A stretch of 38,975 nt of DNA from NCBI GenBank assembly GCA_031276545.1, contig JAISMW010000048.1, forward strand, positions 1-38,975, in the 5' to 3' direction. Both the position numbers and the translations under genes were made by a program. Shown one piece after another: positions 9,351-18,048 of the stretch (within the stretch, counting starts at the first letter, position 1; every line of letters begins with the position of its first letter). The notes below the pieces were generated by a model. That model saw only the letters and a program-made list of their open reading frames with translations, ran no database searches and was not told the origin of the DNA. This DNA is from Tannerellaceae bacterium (GTDB lineage Bacteria; Bacteroidota; Bacteroidia; Bacteroidales; Tannerellaceae).

Positions 9351-9387
9351 AAGAGTGGAAGCCCCCAAGCGCTTCCACTCTTTTTTT
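9351..9387 (+). terminator. Rho-independent terminator of the oxidoreductase gene
   Basis: A perfect 12-bp stem (AAGAGTGGAAGC paired with GCTTCCACTCTT) with an 8-base loop runs into a string of T residues, 48 bases after the stop codon. This is a classical intrinsic terminator. Confidence 0.92.
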
Positions 9388-9401
9388 GCAAATCCCCTCC
9401 C

Positions 9402-9419
9402 GTAAGCTTACACATGTAA
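9402..9419. repeat. two overlapping short palindromes
   Basis: GTAAGCTTAC (9402-9411) overlaps TTACACATGTAA (9408-9419). They lie between the terminator and the transposase remnant. They could be an operator or old element end, or chance; nothing nearby decides this. Confidence 0.3.
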
Positions 9420-9518
9420 AACAATGAGGCCGGAAGCCCTTGTCCCCTCTTTACGCTACCATATTCCCCCGTCCCTTTCCATGCAGCAGGCATAAAAGCG
9501 GCAAAATCCCCCGCCTGT

Positions 9519-10105
9519 TTAGACGGAACGCCACCTGCTTAAGACATAGCCTTCTCTTTTCCGGCTTTCGTCTTCCCGAAAGGATACATCCAATACCCAG
9601 TGCAGACTGTTTTCAATTCCCCAGTGAGAACGAATCGCCCGGCCAATAGTCTCTGCATTGTCGGCCAAACCGGTTATATAATAGCGAGTTTCTGTTTCTT
9701 CTCTGCCTTCCGATTTAATGTATCGACGGCTTTCTATTTTTACTGCCGCTTTCAAATGAGCCCATTGAGCAACGTTCTCAATAAAGGAAAGATCTTGGTA
9801 AAGACTGCATTTTCGGCTTTCTATCCGCCCGTGTCCAAAATCCTCTTCCACTCATTCTTCTGCCGGACGGAAAAAGCGAACCGTCTGTTCAATTGTCTGC
9901 TTCCAAATTCCCCTGGTTGCCTTTCACGGCCAAAACATAGTCCGCCCCTTTAGATACGATTTTACCCGCTATTTCTTTCTGGCAGCCCATCGCATCAATA
10001 GTCACTATACATCCCTGCAAAGCAAGTACTTCCAACAACCTCGGTATGGCCGTTATCTCGTTGGATTTCTCTTCGACTTTCACCTGACCTAAACTACGGC
10101 GTACA
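9519..10105 (-). mobile_element. degenerate ISAs1-type (H-repeat) DDE transposase remnant
   Basis: The minus strand reads as the middle and C-terminal part of an ISAs1-family transposase. The upstream piece (ending at 9889) contains [20 protein letters not shown] and [14 protein letters not shown], which holds a catalytic Asp. The downstream piece (9851 to 9519) contains SHWGIENSLHWVLDVSFRED, which holds the catalytic Glu. Between them the frame shifts near 9890 and meets an in-frame TGA near 9852. The N-terminal third and the extreme C-terminus are missing, and no terminal inverted repeats were found. It cannot encode an active enzyme. Confidence 0.88.
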
Positions 10106-10184
10106 AGGGATAATCTGAAAAGTCAGGCTCAATGAATTACAGGAGATTGTAGCTGTTTATTAAGTAAACGACATTGAATGTGGA

Positions 10185-10829
10185 TTATAAATCAATGCAG
10201 CACAGGAGCAGCAGCAAATCGACATACTTCCCGGCATAGTTGGCCAGGCAGGATCGGATGACTTTCAGCGAAGCGGAGATGTGCTGCTGGACGGTGTAGA
10301 CCGACAGGTTCAGTTCGTCTGCAATTTCCTTATGCGTTTTCATATCTTTCCGGCTCATTTCGAAGATCCGTTTCTGCTGAGGCGTCAGCATGTCCATGGA
10401 TTTTTCGAGCAAGCAGTCTATCTCGGAACAGGCAATGGAGGATTCCGTGTCGTTGCACGAATCAATGGCGCCGGCAAGTATCTTCTTTTTTAATTCCTGT
10501 TCGCGGCCGATTTCTGCCAGGAGATTCAGTATGCGGTTCCGGATAATGGTGTAAATATACGGTGCAAAGGGAGTGTTCGGATTCAAAAAACGCCGGTTCT
10601 GCCAGACGGACAGAAAGGCATCCTGAAATATGTCTTCCGCAAACTCCTGCGACTTGACGAACTTCATGGCAAAATAGATCAGTTTGTTTTTGTACAGCGC
10701 GTAGAGTTCGCAGAAGGCGGCTTCGTCGTCGTGTATGATGCCGGCAATAAGTTTGCGCTCTTCCGTCGGAGGTGCAGGATCGGCATGATCGGGTTTCATA
10801 TCATCGGATGTGTGCATAAAAGCTTTCAT
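10185..10829 (-). CDS. ECF RNA polymerase sigma-70 factor (Bacteroides expansion type)
   Basis: A 214-residue ECF sigma factor. The sigma-2 region spans about residues 35-100 (FCELYALYKNKLIYFAMKF, then EDIFQDAFLSVW). The sigma-4 helix-turn-helix is near 148-195 (MLTPQQKRIFEMSRKDMKTHKEIADELNLSVYTVQQHIS region). The hydrophobic tail (LLLLLCC) is typical of this Bacteroidota family. These sigma factors normally sit beside a FecR-like anti-sigma factor and a SusC/SusD pair; here the downstream side is the transposase remnant and no FecR gene is in the window. ATGs at 10817 and 10799 are possible shorter starts. It is divergent from manC with 102 bases between them. Confidence 0.9.
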   Translation of the reverse strand: MKAFMHTSDDMKPDHADPAPPTEERKLIAGIIHDDEAAFCELYALYKNKLIYFAMKFVKSQEFAEDIFQDAFLSVWQNRRFLNPNTPFAPYIYTIIRNRILNLLAEIGREQELKKKILAGAIDSCNDTESSIACSEIDCLLEKSMDMLTPQQKRIFEMSRKDMKTHKEIADELNLSVYTVQQHISASLKVIRSCLANYAGKYVDLLLLLCCIDL

Positions 10830-10849
10830 TTTATGGTTAAGAAGTGTCC

Positions 10850-10857
10850 ACGAAGGT
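10850..10857 (-). promoter_or_regulatory. possible -7 element of the sigma factor gene
   Basis: On the minus strand TACCTTCG is one base from TAnnTTTG and lies 20 bases upstream of the 10829 start. No -33 element is obvious. Confidence 0.35.
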
Positions 10858-10931
10858 AATTCAAATTATGGGAACCGGCGAAATAAATAGCTGATTCATT
10901 CGTTAGTCTTGTATATACAAATAGCTGATAC

Positions 10932-12017
10932 ATGAAAGATAACTATTGCGTGATTATGGGTGGAGGAATCGGTAGCCGGTTCTGGCCATTTAGCAGGGTG
11001 AGCTACCCTAAACAGTTTCTTGACTTTTTTGGCTCGGGACGTTCCTTACTTCAGATGACGTTCGACCGCTTCGCCAAAATCATTCCGCCGGAGAATATTT
11101 ATATTGTTACGAACGAACTGTACTTCCAGCTCGTGAAGGAACAGTTGCCGGATGTAGGAACAGAACAGATTCTGCTGGAACCTTCCCGGCGGAATACAGC
11201 CCCCTGCATTGCCTACGCCGCCTATCATATAAAGGCCTGCAATCCGGATGCAAATATCGTGGTGGCTCCCTCGGATCATCTGATTCTGAAGGAGGATGTT
11301 TTTTTGCAGGACATCCAAAAGGGGCTGGAGTTCGTAAGGGATAACAACGCACTGGTTACGCTGGGCATCAAGCCTTCCCGTCCGGAAACAGGATACGGAT
11401 ATATTCAGAGCAGCGGTACCGGCGGTACGGGCGATTTCCTGAAGGTGAAAACCTTTACGGAGAAACCCAATCAGGAGCTGGCGCAGGTGTTTTACGAAAG
11501 CGGCGAATTTTTCTGGAACTCCGGACTCTTCCTGTGGAATGTAAATACCGTCATCGAGGCGTTTGCCCGGTATCTTCCCGACGTCGGCAGCCGGTTTGAC
11601 TTGGGGAAAGACATCTTCAATACGCCGGAGGAGAAAAAGTTTATAGCAGAACATTTCCCCTATTGTCCGAATATATCCATCGACTACGGCATTATGGAAA
11701 AGGCCGACAATGTATACATGATGTGTGTAGACTTCGGTTGGGCTGATCTGGGCACCTGGGGATCGCTGTACGACATGGCCGAAAAGGACGAACAGCAGAA
11801 TGCCCGGCTGAAGAAAAGCAATGTCCTGCTGTACGACAGCCGGGAGAACATCATCGCCATAGACAACCCCGACCGTCTGGTGGTGATAGAGGGACTGGAC
11901 GACCATCTCGTGGCCGAATCCGGCAATATTCTGCTTATCTGCAAAAAGGACAACGAGCAGCGCATTAAACAGTTCATGGTGGACGTACAGTTGAAATACG
12001 GGAAAGAATTCAGTTAG
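10932..12017 (+). CDS. manC: mannose-1-phosphate guanylyltransferase
   Basis: A 361-residue nucleotidyltransferase that makes GDP-mannose from mannose-1-phosphate and GTP for cell-surface polysaccharides and GDP-fucose. The nucleotide-binding motif GGGIGSRFWPFSR (residues 10-22) and KQFLDFFG follow the start; EPSRRNTAPCIAYAA and VVAPSDHLI are further signatures; FTEKPN and WNSGLFLW mark the sugar-binding part; the family motif DFGWADLGTWGSLY lies near residue 271. Length fits the short single-domain form with no isomerase domain. The metallophosphoesterase gene follows after 15 bases. A weak promoter-like TAGTCTTG lies at 10904-10911. Confidence 0.93.
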   Translation: MKDNYCVIMGGGIGSRFWPFSRVSYPKQFLDFFGSGRSLLQMTFDRFAKIIPPENIYIVTNELYFQLVKEQLPDVGTEQILLEPSRRNTAPCIAYAAYHIKACNPDANIVVAPSDHLILKEDVFLQDIQKGLEFVRDNNALVTLGIKPSRPETGYGYIQSSGTGGTGDFLKVKTFTEKPNQELAQVFYESGEFFWNSGLFLWNVNTVIEAFARYLPDVGSRFDLGKDIFNTPEEKKFIAEHFPYCPNISIDYGIMEKADNVYMMCVDFGWADLGTWGSLYDMAEKDEQQNARLKKSNVLLYDSRENIIAIDNPDRLVVIEGLDDHLVAESGNILLICKKDNEQRIKQFMVDVQLKYGKEFS

Positions 12018-12032
12018 ACAGACAATGCAACC

Positions 12033-13148
12033 ATGAGAATTGTACAAATACTGCTAATGCTTGCCGCCATCCTCGGCGCTCATTATTATCTGTTTTACAG
12101 GCTTTGGTTTATGATACCCCTTCCGGTAGGGAGGGGTATCGTGCTGATTGCCGGAATAGCCGTACTGCTGTGTCCTGTTATCAGCCTGTTCGTCGGCGAC
12201 TATTTGCCTCAGGCTGTTACCTCGTTCATGTACAGGGTGGGCACGTCCTGGATTATGATCTTTCTGTATCTGCTGCTTATTGTAGCCTGCATGGATGTTG
12301 TACGTTTGATCCGTCCTGTTCCTATCGAAAAGTTCTTTTCCGAAGGCTGGGGCGGTTTCATCACGGTGGTTTCCATTGTGGCCGCATGTTTCACCTTCGG
12401 ATATTTTCATTATCTGGATAAAAAGAAGGTGGAACTCTTTCTCACCGTACACAAGGAGAGCGGGCGTACAAACCCTCTGAAGATTGTAGCCGTAAGCGAT
12501 TTGCATTTAGGATACGGTATCGGGAAGAAGGAGTTCGAAAGCTGGCTGCCCCTTATCAACAACGAAGAGCCGGACGTCGTGCTGATTGCCGGAGATTTGG
12601 TAGACAGCAATACCCGTCCCCTTTTCGAGCGGAATTTCGCGGAGTCGGTCGGGAAAATTCGTTCCAGATACGGTGTCTATGCTGTACTTGGGAATCACGA
12701 GTATATAGGAAATGCCGCGAAGAGCGCCGCCTTCCTGCACGCTGCCGGCATTACGCTGCTGAAAGATTCCGCCGTGCTGATTGATGATTCGTTTTACATC
12801 ATAGGACGTGACGACCGCTCGAACCCGAAAAGAAAGTCCATCGAAAAACTGATTGAATCCGTAGACAGAAACAAACCGCTCATCCTGCTGGATCATCAAC
12901 CCGTACATCTGAAGGAAACGGAAAAGAACCGTATTGACTTGCAACTGTCCGGTCATACGCACAACGGACAGGTCTGGCCGTTTTCGTGGGTGATAGCAGG
13001 ACTCTTCGAGCATCCGTACGGATATCTGAAAAAGGGAGACAGCCATATCTATGTCACTTCCGGCCTGGGCATCTGGGGCGGGAAATTCCGGTTGGGCACC
13101 CAATCCGAATACGCGGTTATTCACCTGACTGCCGGCGGGGAAAACTGA
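12033..13148 (+). CDS. membrane-anchored metallophosphoesterase (calcineurin-like, YkuE-type)
   Basis: A 371-residue protein with four N-terminal hydrophobic segments (about residues 3-130) and a calcineurin-like phosphoesterase domain from about 150. Metal-binding motifs are SDLHLGYG (D156, H158), AGDLVD, GNHEYIG, DHQP and SGHTHNGQ, all intact. Related proteins act on phosphorylated envelope lipids or UDP-sugar intermediates, but the substrate here is not readable. It is probably co-transcribed with manC (15-base gap). Its last 32 bases overlap the 3' end of the convergent queH gene. Confidence 0.87.
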   Translation: MRIVQILLMLAAILGAHYYLFYRLWFMIPLPVGRGIVLIAGIAVLLCPVISLFVGDYLPQAVTSFMYRVGTSWIMIFLYLLLIVACMDVVRLIRPVPIEKFFSEGWGGFITVVSIVAACFTFGYFHYLDKKKVELFLTVHKESGRTNPLKIVAVSDLHLGYGIGKKEFESWLPLINNEEPDVVLIAGDLVDSNTRPLFERNFAESVGKIRSRYGVYAVLGNHEYIGNAAKSAAFLHAAGITLLKDSAVLIDDSFYIIGRDDRSNPKRKSIEKLIESVDRNKPLILLDHQPVHLKETEKNRIDLQLSGHTHNGQVWPFSWVIAGLFEHPYGYLKKGDSHIYVTSGLGIWGGKFRLGTQSEYAVIHLTAGGEN

Positions 13149-13668
13149 ATTCGCAGCCGCAGTACGGCTGATTATAAAATCCGTGTTCTTTCAGAAGTAT
13201 TCTCCGGCGTTCGCTCAGTCCGTCTTTGCGCCAGTTCTTTTCCCAGAATGATACCGGCTCAAATTGGGAGGCAGCCCAGTGTCCGGCTTCTGCAATTTGC
13301 CGGAGGTCTTTCCAGCGCGAGGAAGCCAGCGTGGTGGCAAAGCGGTCGAAACGGCCTTCGTGCGCCTGCCGGGCTGTAGCGAGGAGACGTATTTTGAAGC
13401 ATTGCAGGCAGCGCATACCCCGTTCCGGTTCGTTTTCCAGTCCGCATATACCGTGGCGCCACAGGGTATGGTCGTAATCGCCATTGATTATCTCAAGCCC
13501 TTGCGAACAGGCATAGCGGGTACATTCCGCTTTCCGGATTTCGTATTCTTCGCGGGGAAAAATGTTCGGATTATAATAGAACAGGGTCGGTCGAATCCCG
13601 TTTGCAAGCAAGTATTCAATAATTGCCGCGGAACAGGGGGCACAGCAGCTATGGAGCAATAAAGACAT
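13117..13668 (-). CDS. queH: epoxyqueuosine reductase QueH
   Basis: A 183-residue iron-sulfur enzyme (former DUF208) that performs the last step of queuosine synthesis, reducing epoxyqueuosine in tRNA. Diagnostic cysteines are present: HSCCAPC (C8, C9, C12), MRCLQCFKIRL (C87, C90) and YCGCEFS (C170, C172). Length is typical. It starts 10 bases after the M23 peptidase gene, so the two likely share an mRNA. Its 3' end overlaps the metallophosphoesterase gene by 32 bases in the convergent direction. Confidence 0.93.
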   Translation of the reverse strand: MSLLLHSCCAPCSAAIIEYLLANGIRPTLFYYNPNIFPREEYEIRKAECTRYACSQGLEIINGDYDHTLWRHGICGLENEPERGMRCLQCFKIRLLATARQAHEGRFDRFATTLASSRWKDLRQIAEAGHWAASQFEPVSFWEKNWRKDGLSERRRILLKEHGFYNQPYCGCEFSFPRRQSGE

Positions 13669-13678
13669 GAATACCGGA

Positions 13679-14872
13679 CTATGAGCACCGGATGGAACGT
13701 CCCAGGCGCAGTACGGTAGTCTTTGTGATGGCGTTTAATTCACACAGCCGGTTTACCGTTGTCCCGTATTTTTGGGCAATAGCGCTCAATGTATCCCCGG
13801 AACGGATGCGGTGATATACCGGCGTCAAACCGGCATCGGCAGTCGATACGTTTGCAGGAACAGCAGTAGCAGAGGGTGTAGACGGAACGGCAGATGCCGT
13901 GGCCGGCGCGACGTTCAAGCCCTTCGGGCTGACGCCGCAGCGTAGCGATTGCCCTATCCGGAGTGTGGACGTTTTCTTCAGTCCGTTCAACCGGCACAGT
14001 TCGCCGACGGTAGTTCCGTAGCGCCGGGCTATGGCGCCCAGTGTTTCTCCCGATTTCACTTGATGAAACACCGTCCGGTTTTCGGAAGATGTATAGAGGT
14101 TGCTGTTGCGCCCGTTTATTTTGATATTGCGAAACACAAACAGATCCCGATGCGGTACTTTGTTTTCAAAGTCAATGATTTCGGCAGGATCTATGGCCTG
14201 TCCCAAAAAGCGCGTTTCAAAATGGAGATGCGAACCGGTAGAGCGTCCCGTATTCCCGCCCAGGGCTATCGGGTCGCCGGCACGGATGATGTCGTTTACA
14301 TCCACCAGCCAGTCCGAAAGATGTCCGTACACCGTTTCCAGCCCGTTGGGATGTCTGATCACCAAATATTTCCCGTATCCGCGACGTTCCGTATTCCGGA
14401 TGCGTACCTTTCCTGCGAATGCGGCATAAACCGTATCTCCGATCTGTACCTTCAGGTCGATACCCCGGTGCATACGCCGGCGGCGCGGTCCGTAGGGGGA
14501 AGTAATTTTCGGTTCGTTGTGTATGGGAATAATAAAGGAAGAGCAATCTATTTCGCAGGAATCGGGAAAGGCTACATCCGCGGTATCGCCCCGGAAGGGA
14601 TCAACCCAGCGTGTATCCCAGTTGGATCCGTACAGTTCGTCGGCCGGGAAAAGCATATCTTCTTCCGCTTCGATGCAGAGTTCCTCCAGTTCAGCGATTT
14701 TATTCAGTGTGATATCCGTCCGGGTCACCCGGTCGGCCATCAGGGCGGAAATATGTGCGTCTAAGGATGTATTGACCCGTACGGAAGTTTCTTTATGCTG
14801 TCCTTCCACCTTCAAGGCGGAGCCGAGTATGAGGCAGTAAACCGGAATTAATTTTACATTCATTTTTATCAT
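13679..14872 (-). CDS. secreted M23 metallopeptidase with two C-terminal LysM domains
   Basis: A 397-residue cell-wall hydrolase. A signal peptide covers about residues 1-25 (the ATG at 14863 is an alternative start). The M23/LytM peptidase domain (about 112-235) has the zinc ligands H135 and D139 in MHRGIDL and the HLHFE motif at 215-219, plus YGHLSDW; all catalytic residues are present. LysM 1 is at about 268-312 and LysM 2 at about 353-396, joined by a Ser/Thr/Ala/Pro-rich linker (320-345). The LysM pair should bind peptidoglycan while the domain cuts peptide cross-links. LysM after the peptidase domain is less common than before it. queH follows in the same direction. Confidence 0.92.
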   Translation of the reverse strand: MIKMNVKLIPVYCLILGSALKVEGQHKETSVRVNTSLDAHISALMADRVTRTDITLNKIAELEELCIEAEEDMLFPADELYGSNWDTRWVDPFRGDTADVAFPDSCEIDCSSFIIPIHNEPKITSPYGPRRRRMHRGIDLKVQIGDTVYAAFAGKVRIRNTERRGYGKYLVIRHPNGLETVYGHLSDWLVDVNDIIRAGDPIALGGNTGRSTGSHLHFETRFLGQAIDPAEIIDFENKVPHRDLFVFRNIKINGRNSNLYTSSENRTVFHQVKSGETLGAIARRYGTTVGELCRLNGLKKTSTLRIGQSLRCGVSPKGLNVAPATASAVPSTPSATAVPANVSTADAGLTPVYHRIRSGDTLSAIAQKYGTTVNRLCELNAITKTTVLRLGRSIRCS

Positions 14873-14945
14873 TGTTCTTTTCTCGCGCGTGTGTGTCCAT
14901 TCATGTACTCTGCAAGAAGTTATTCATTTCTTTTTTTTATGAATG

Positions 14946-14953
14946 GCAAATAT
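14946..14953 (-). promoter_or_regulatory. possible -7 element upstream of the M23 gene
   Basis: On the minus strand GATATTTG differs from TAnnTTTG at one position. It lies about 75 bases before the 14872 start. The rest of 14873-15058 shows no gene, only a 12-bp GC palindrome (GCCGGCGCCGGC, 15041-15052). Confidence 0.3.
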
Positions 14954-15518
14954 CGTAAAATATGCTTAGCAGGCAACAGGGGACTTCGTGAAAATTTCAC
15001 AAAAGAGCATAAACGGTAGTGAAAAACGCCCTTTCTGCCTGCCGGCGCCGGCTATACTTCATTCTTGCCCAAACCGCGAGGAATCTATTTCCCTGTGCGT
15101 TTTGTCGTATCCGCCGAATTTGAATGTGAACGACAGCGATACAGCCCGCGAGTCGGGAAGGATGTGCATCCGCAGGTCTTGCGTACTGTATTTCATCCTC
15201 ATATCGGGCGTCCAACTGTTAAGCAGGTCGACGCCTTTCAGCCTCAGTTCCGCCATATCGTGGAAAAATGTCCATTTCAGGCCGGCATCCAGATTCCAGA
15301 GAGCGGTCAGTTCCGCCGGTCCCTGTATGTTTTTTGAAATGTATGCGCCGCTGATATCCATTTTGATGTTTGGTTTCGACGATATATTCACCGTGTTGTC
15401 CAGTCTTGCGTAATACACCCCATTGTCTTTCGCAAATGAGATGTCGTGGAAGTGCGAACTTTCTACGCGGTCGTAAAAGCCTGCGAGCGTAAGACGCGTA
15501 TCGACTGCGTTCCCTATA

Positions 15519-15547
15519 TTATACTTTGCGCGGCATGATTTTGTGCA
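15519..15547 (+). repeat. left terminal inverted repeat of the MITE
   Basis: A 29-bp end beginning TTATACTTTG and ending TTTTGTGCA. It matches the reverse complement of 16182-16210 at 27 of 29 positions (differences at positions 10 and 20). Confidence 0.9.
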
Positions 15548-15550
15548 AAA

Positions 15551-15590
15551 TGAGCTCCGGGCTTTTCACCTTATTTCTTACGTCGAATTC
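15551..15590 (+). repeat. 40-bp direct repeat, copy 1
   Basis: Starts TGAGCTCCGGGC and ends TTCTTACGTCGAATTC. It recurs at 16110-16150 with one extra T and one substitution. The core TTCTTACGTCGAACTC also appears in variant form near 15733 and inverted near 16056. Confidence 0.85.
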
Positions 15591-15591
15591 T

Positions 15592-15692
15592 CAGGGTCGG
15601 TGAGAAGCGCTTCTCAGGGTCGGTGAGAAGCGTTAATCAGGGTCAGTGAGAAGTGCTTCTCAGGGTTGGTGATAAGCGTTAATCAGGGTCAC
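15592..15692 (+). repeat. 23-bp tandem array with AGAAGCGCTTCT palindrome
   Basis: Four full units start at 15592, 15615, 15638 and 15661, followed by a partial fifth. Each begins CAGGGTCGGTGAGAAGCG. Units alternate between endings CTTCT, which completes a 12-bp palindrome, and TTAAT, which breaks it, so the higher-order period is 46 bp. Confidence 0.92.
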
Positions 15693-15787
15693 TCCTTAGC
15701 GGCTACCAGGTTCCCCGGCATTTTCGCCTTTTTCTTACATCGAACTCACGTTAGGGAAACACCATCCTATCCGCATGCCCGTACTGA

Positions 15788-15980
15788 CGATGCTATTACG
15801 CCCGTAATAGCGACACTATTACGCCCGTAATAGCGATGCTATCACGCCCGTAATAGCGATGCTATCACGCCCGTGATGACGATGCTATCACGCCCGTGAT
15901 GACGATGCTATCACGCCCGTGATAACGATGTTATCAAGCCCGTGATGATGATGTTATCAAGCCCGTGATAACGATGTTAT
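15788..15980 (+). repeat. 23-bp tandem array with CTATYACG-CC-CGTRATAG palindrome
   Basis: About 8.4 units of 23 bp start at 15788 and run in exact register. The first units contain an 8-bp inverted repeat with a 2-base spacer. Later units change both arms (for example TTATCA facing TGATAA), so some pairing is kept while the sequence drifts. Confidence 0.93.
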
Positions 15981-16009
15981 GCTTTGCGCGGCATGATTTT
16001 GTGCAAAAT
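15977..16009 (+). repeat. internal copy of the MITE left end
   Basis: TTATGCTTTGCGCGGCATGA and the bases after it match 15519-15551 with one substitution in the first 30 bases, in the same orientation. This suggests that a second element end is nested inside, or that the left end was duplicated. Confidence 0.88.
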
Positions 16010-16109
16010 AAACACCGTACCGCAAGCAACCAATCGAAACTAAGCAGACCTGAGTTCGACGTAAGAACCCGTGACTTCGGCCGGCCACCCCACGGCTTCG
16101 ATAGCCATC

Positions 16110-16150
16110 TGAGCTCCGGGCTTTTTCACCTTATTTCTTACGTCGAACTC
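16110..16150 (+). repeat. 40-bp direct repeat, copy 2
   Basis: Matches 15551-15590 apart from one inserted T and one T-to-C change. It lies just inside the right inverted repeat. Confidence 0.85.
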
Positions 16151-16181
16151 ACGTTAAGCAGGTATCGCGACAATTTTTTAA

Positions 16182-16210
16182 TGCACAAAACCATGCCGCG
16201 TAAAGTATAA
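16182..16210 (-). repeat. right terminal inverted repeat of the MITE
   Basis: Reverse complement begins TTATACTTTA and ends TTTTGTGCA; it pairs with the left end at 15519-15547. Confidence 0.9.
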
Positions 16211-18048
16211 TAGGTATAATCAGATTCAGTCCGGCCGTTTGTTTGTAATCAAAGTTCAGCGTTTGATAAATGAGCGACAGTCTGTCGTGCGCCTGATAGG
16301 GAAGTTGCGCAAAATACTTATCCTGATGATGGTAATAGAGCGTAAAGATATATTTACTGTGCAGTACGTAATTGAACTGCGCCGAATAATCCCGGTAGGG
16401 TTTAAGCAGCGGATTGCCGTGTATTTCGCTGTATCCGTTCAGGAAACTTGCCGCTCCGTGCATTTCCCAGTAAGCCGGATACACCTTGTCTGAAGAGAAA
16501 GACAGTTGCATGATTTGCGACGGCGAAACAAAGCAGGTCATTTCCAGTGCAGGGAAAAGCGTCCATTCGCTCCAGTCGCCTATTTCGTAGTATTCGCCCG
16601 TAACGGAGGCGCTGAGGGAGAGTTTCTGCCCGAAGTTCTTTTCCATCCCTCCGTACACATTGGCGGTATGCTCATTCAGGCGGCTGTTTATGTCAAGACC
16701 CGGCAGACCGACGTATTGCTGCGAACTCCGGTCTGCGGCAAACAGGTATTGAGCGCCGTAGCGGAGCGTCCATCCGGAAGGAAACCCGTGGCTCTGATCG
16801 GCAAAAAAACGGTAGCGGCTGATTGTCTGCCGGGCATCGGCGACAAACTCATTTTCCTTGCCGGGCATTTGCTCCATAAAGCGCTGGCCGGTATAATTCC
16901 TGTAGGCGAGGTATTCCACGCCGGTGTTCAGTCCGAATCCCGAAGTATAATCCGCCTGTACGTTGTGCATCTGTATGGGAGAACGGTTTTCCTTGTGATT
17001 GAAGGAACGGGAAAAGGCGCCTTCGGACGATTCGTTATGATCCATGCCTGCGGTTATTTGCGAGGTATACGCCAGGTTTATGCGGCTGTTCTCCGTCAAC
17101 CGGTAATCCAGTCCCGCACGGATATGATGATCGCCGGACTTCCGGTTTCCCCGGTTAAACTGTTCGATGCGGTGGACAGTTCCCCGGTACAAATGGTTGG
17201 AGTATACATCAACTCCGCTCTTTGACTGATTGCGGTTGTAGGCATAATGGACGTCGGCCGTCAGCTTGGAGACAGGAAGCAAAACGGAAACGGCGGTCGC
17301 ATGGTTTGCATACTGTTTTTGCGTGTATGCCGTATGTACCTGTCCATGCAGGCCGTTGCCGGATGCCTCTCCCTTCAGCACCAGATTGATGGCCGCTCCG
17401 CGGATATGATACTGCGGCGGCGCGCCGTACATGATTTCTGCGCTTTGAATCCTATCGGCAGGATACATTTTGAGGGCAGCCATCAGGTTTTCGTGCGGCA
17501 TTGACGTCGCTTGCCCGTTGATGATAACCGTTACGCTGCTTGCCCCCGCCAGCACGAGCGAGCCGTTCTGTTCCCGCACTCCGGGCAACTGCAGCAGGGA
17601 TTCGTAGGCGCTGCTCACGCTTCTGCCCGAAAGCAACAGGGGCACGTCATACGTTATCCTGCCGTCGATCAGTCTGACAAGCGGGCGTTCGCCCATCACG
17701 GCGACTTCGCCGAGGATATTCTCCTTTTCCGTCAGCGTTATGTCAACTTCATATTCGCCGGAACCGTCTGTTTCGTACGTTTCGTAGAGTACGTGCTGCA
17801 CGATCAGCCGGTAAGCGGGCATTATTCCGGAAGACAGTACAAACCTGCCTGCCGAATCCGTATACGTGGAGTTTACATACATGGAGTCCGGCGTTTGTAG
17901 TACAAGGGTTGCATACTCTACCGGTTCGTTGTCCTTTCCTGTTACTCTGCCGCGAACGGTCTGTGCCTGAACTGCCGCAAGGCCGGACATCATGATGACT
18001 GCGGCTGCAAATACTTTTTTCATCCTGTTTTCTGTTTTTATGATGCGG

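Larger units (their letters stand above)
15519..16210. mobile_element. 692-bp MITE-like non-autonomous element
   Basis: The element splits an outer-membrane gene. Its ends are imperfect 29-bp inverted repeats (27 of 29 identical) and it is flanked by a TA dinucleotide on each side (15517-15518 and 16211-16212). Excising it with one TA restores the reading frame. It has no convincing coding sequence. Inside are two palindromic 23-bp arrays, a 40-bp direct repeat and an internal copy of the left end. A TA duplication is the hallmark of IS630/Tc1-mariner type transposition, so an element of that class elsewhere in the genome may have mobilised it; this is inference. Confidence 0.85.
15059..18023 (-). 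pseudogene. outer-membrane beta-barrel (TonB-receptor-like, PF14905 type) gene interrupted by a MITE-like element
   Basis: The 5' part (18023-16213) encodes a signal peptide ending in VQAQTV, a CarboxypepD-regulatory-like domain (about 22-105), a plug-like region and most of a beta-barrel. The frame then enters the inserted element and stops at 16149 after foreign residues. The 3' part (15516-15059) continues the same barrel (GNAVDTRLTLAGFYDR ... FTFKFGGYDK). Removing 15519-16210 and one TA copy joins the halves in frame (LNLIIPI-GNAVD) as a 756-residue protein, normal for the family. Such barrels import small ligands or peptides in a TonB-linked manner. No other stop or shift was noticed, which suggests a recent event. 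Likely regulator: the divergent kinase/regulator pair. Confidence 0.9.

Noticed and set aside
9519..9851. An intact small transposase
   Set aside because: It is only the C-terminal fragment of an ISAs1-type enzyme, separated from the catalytic Asp part by a frameshift and a stop.
15788..15980. CRISPR-like array
   Set aside because: Units follow each other directly at 23 bp with no unique spacers and there are no cas genes; it is a simple tandem repeat.
15965..16210. 81-codon frame inside the MITE
   Set aside because: It covers the internal and right terminal repeats, has no domain and ends inside the inverted repeat; taken as chance.
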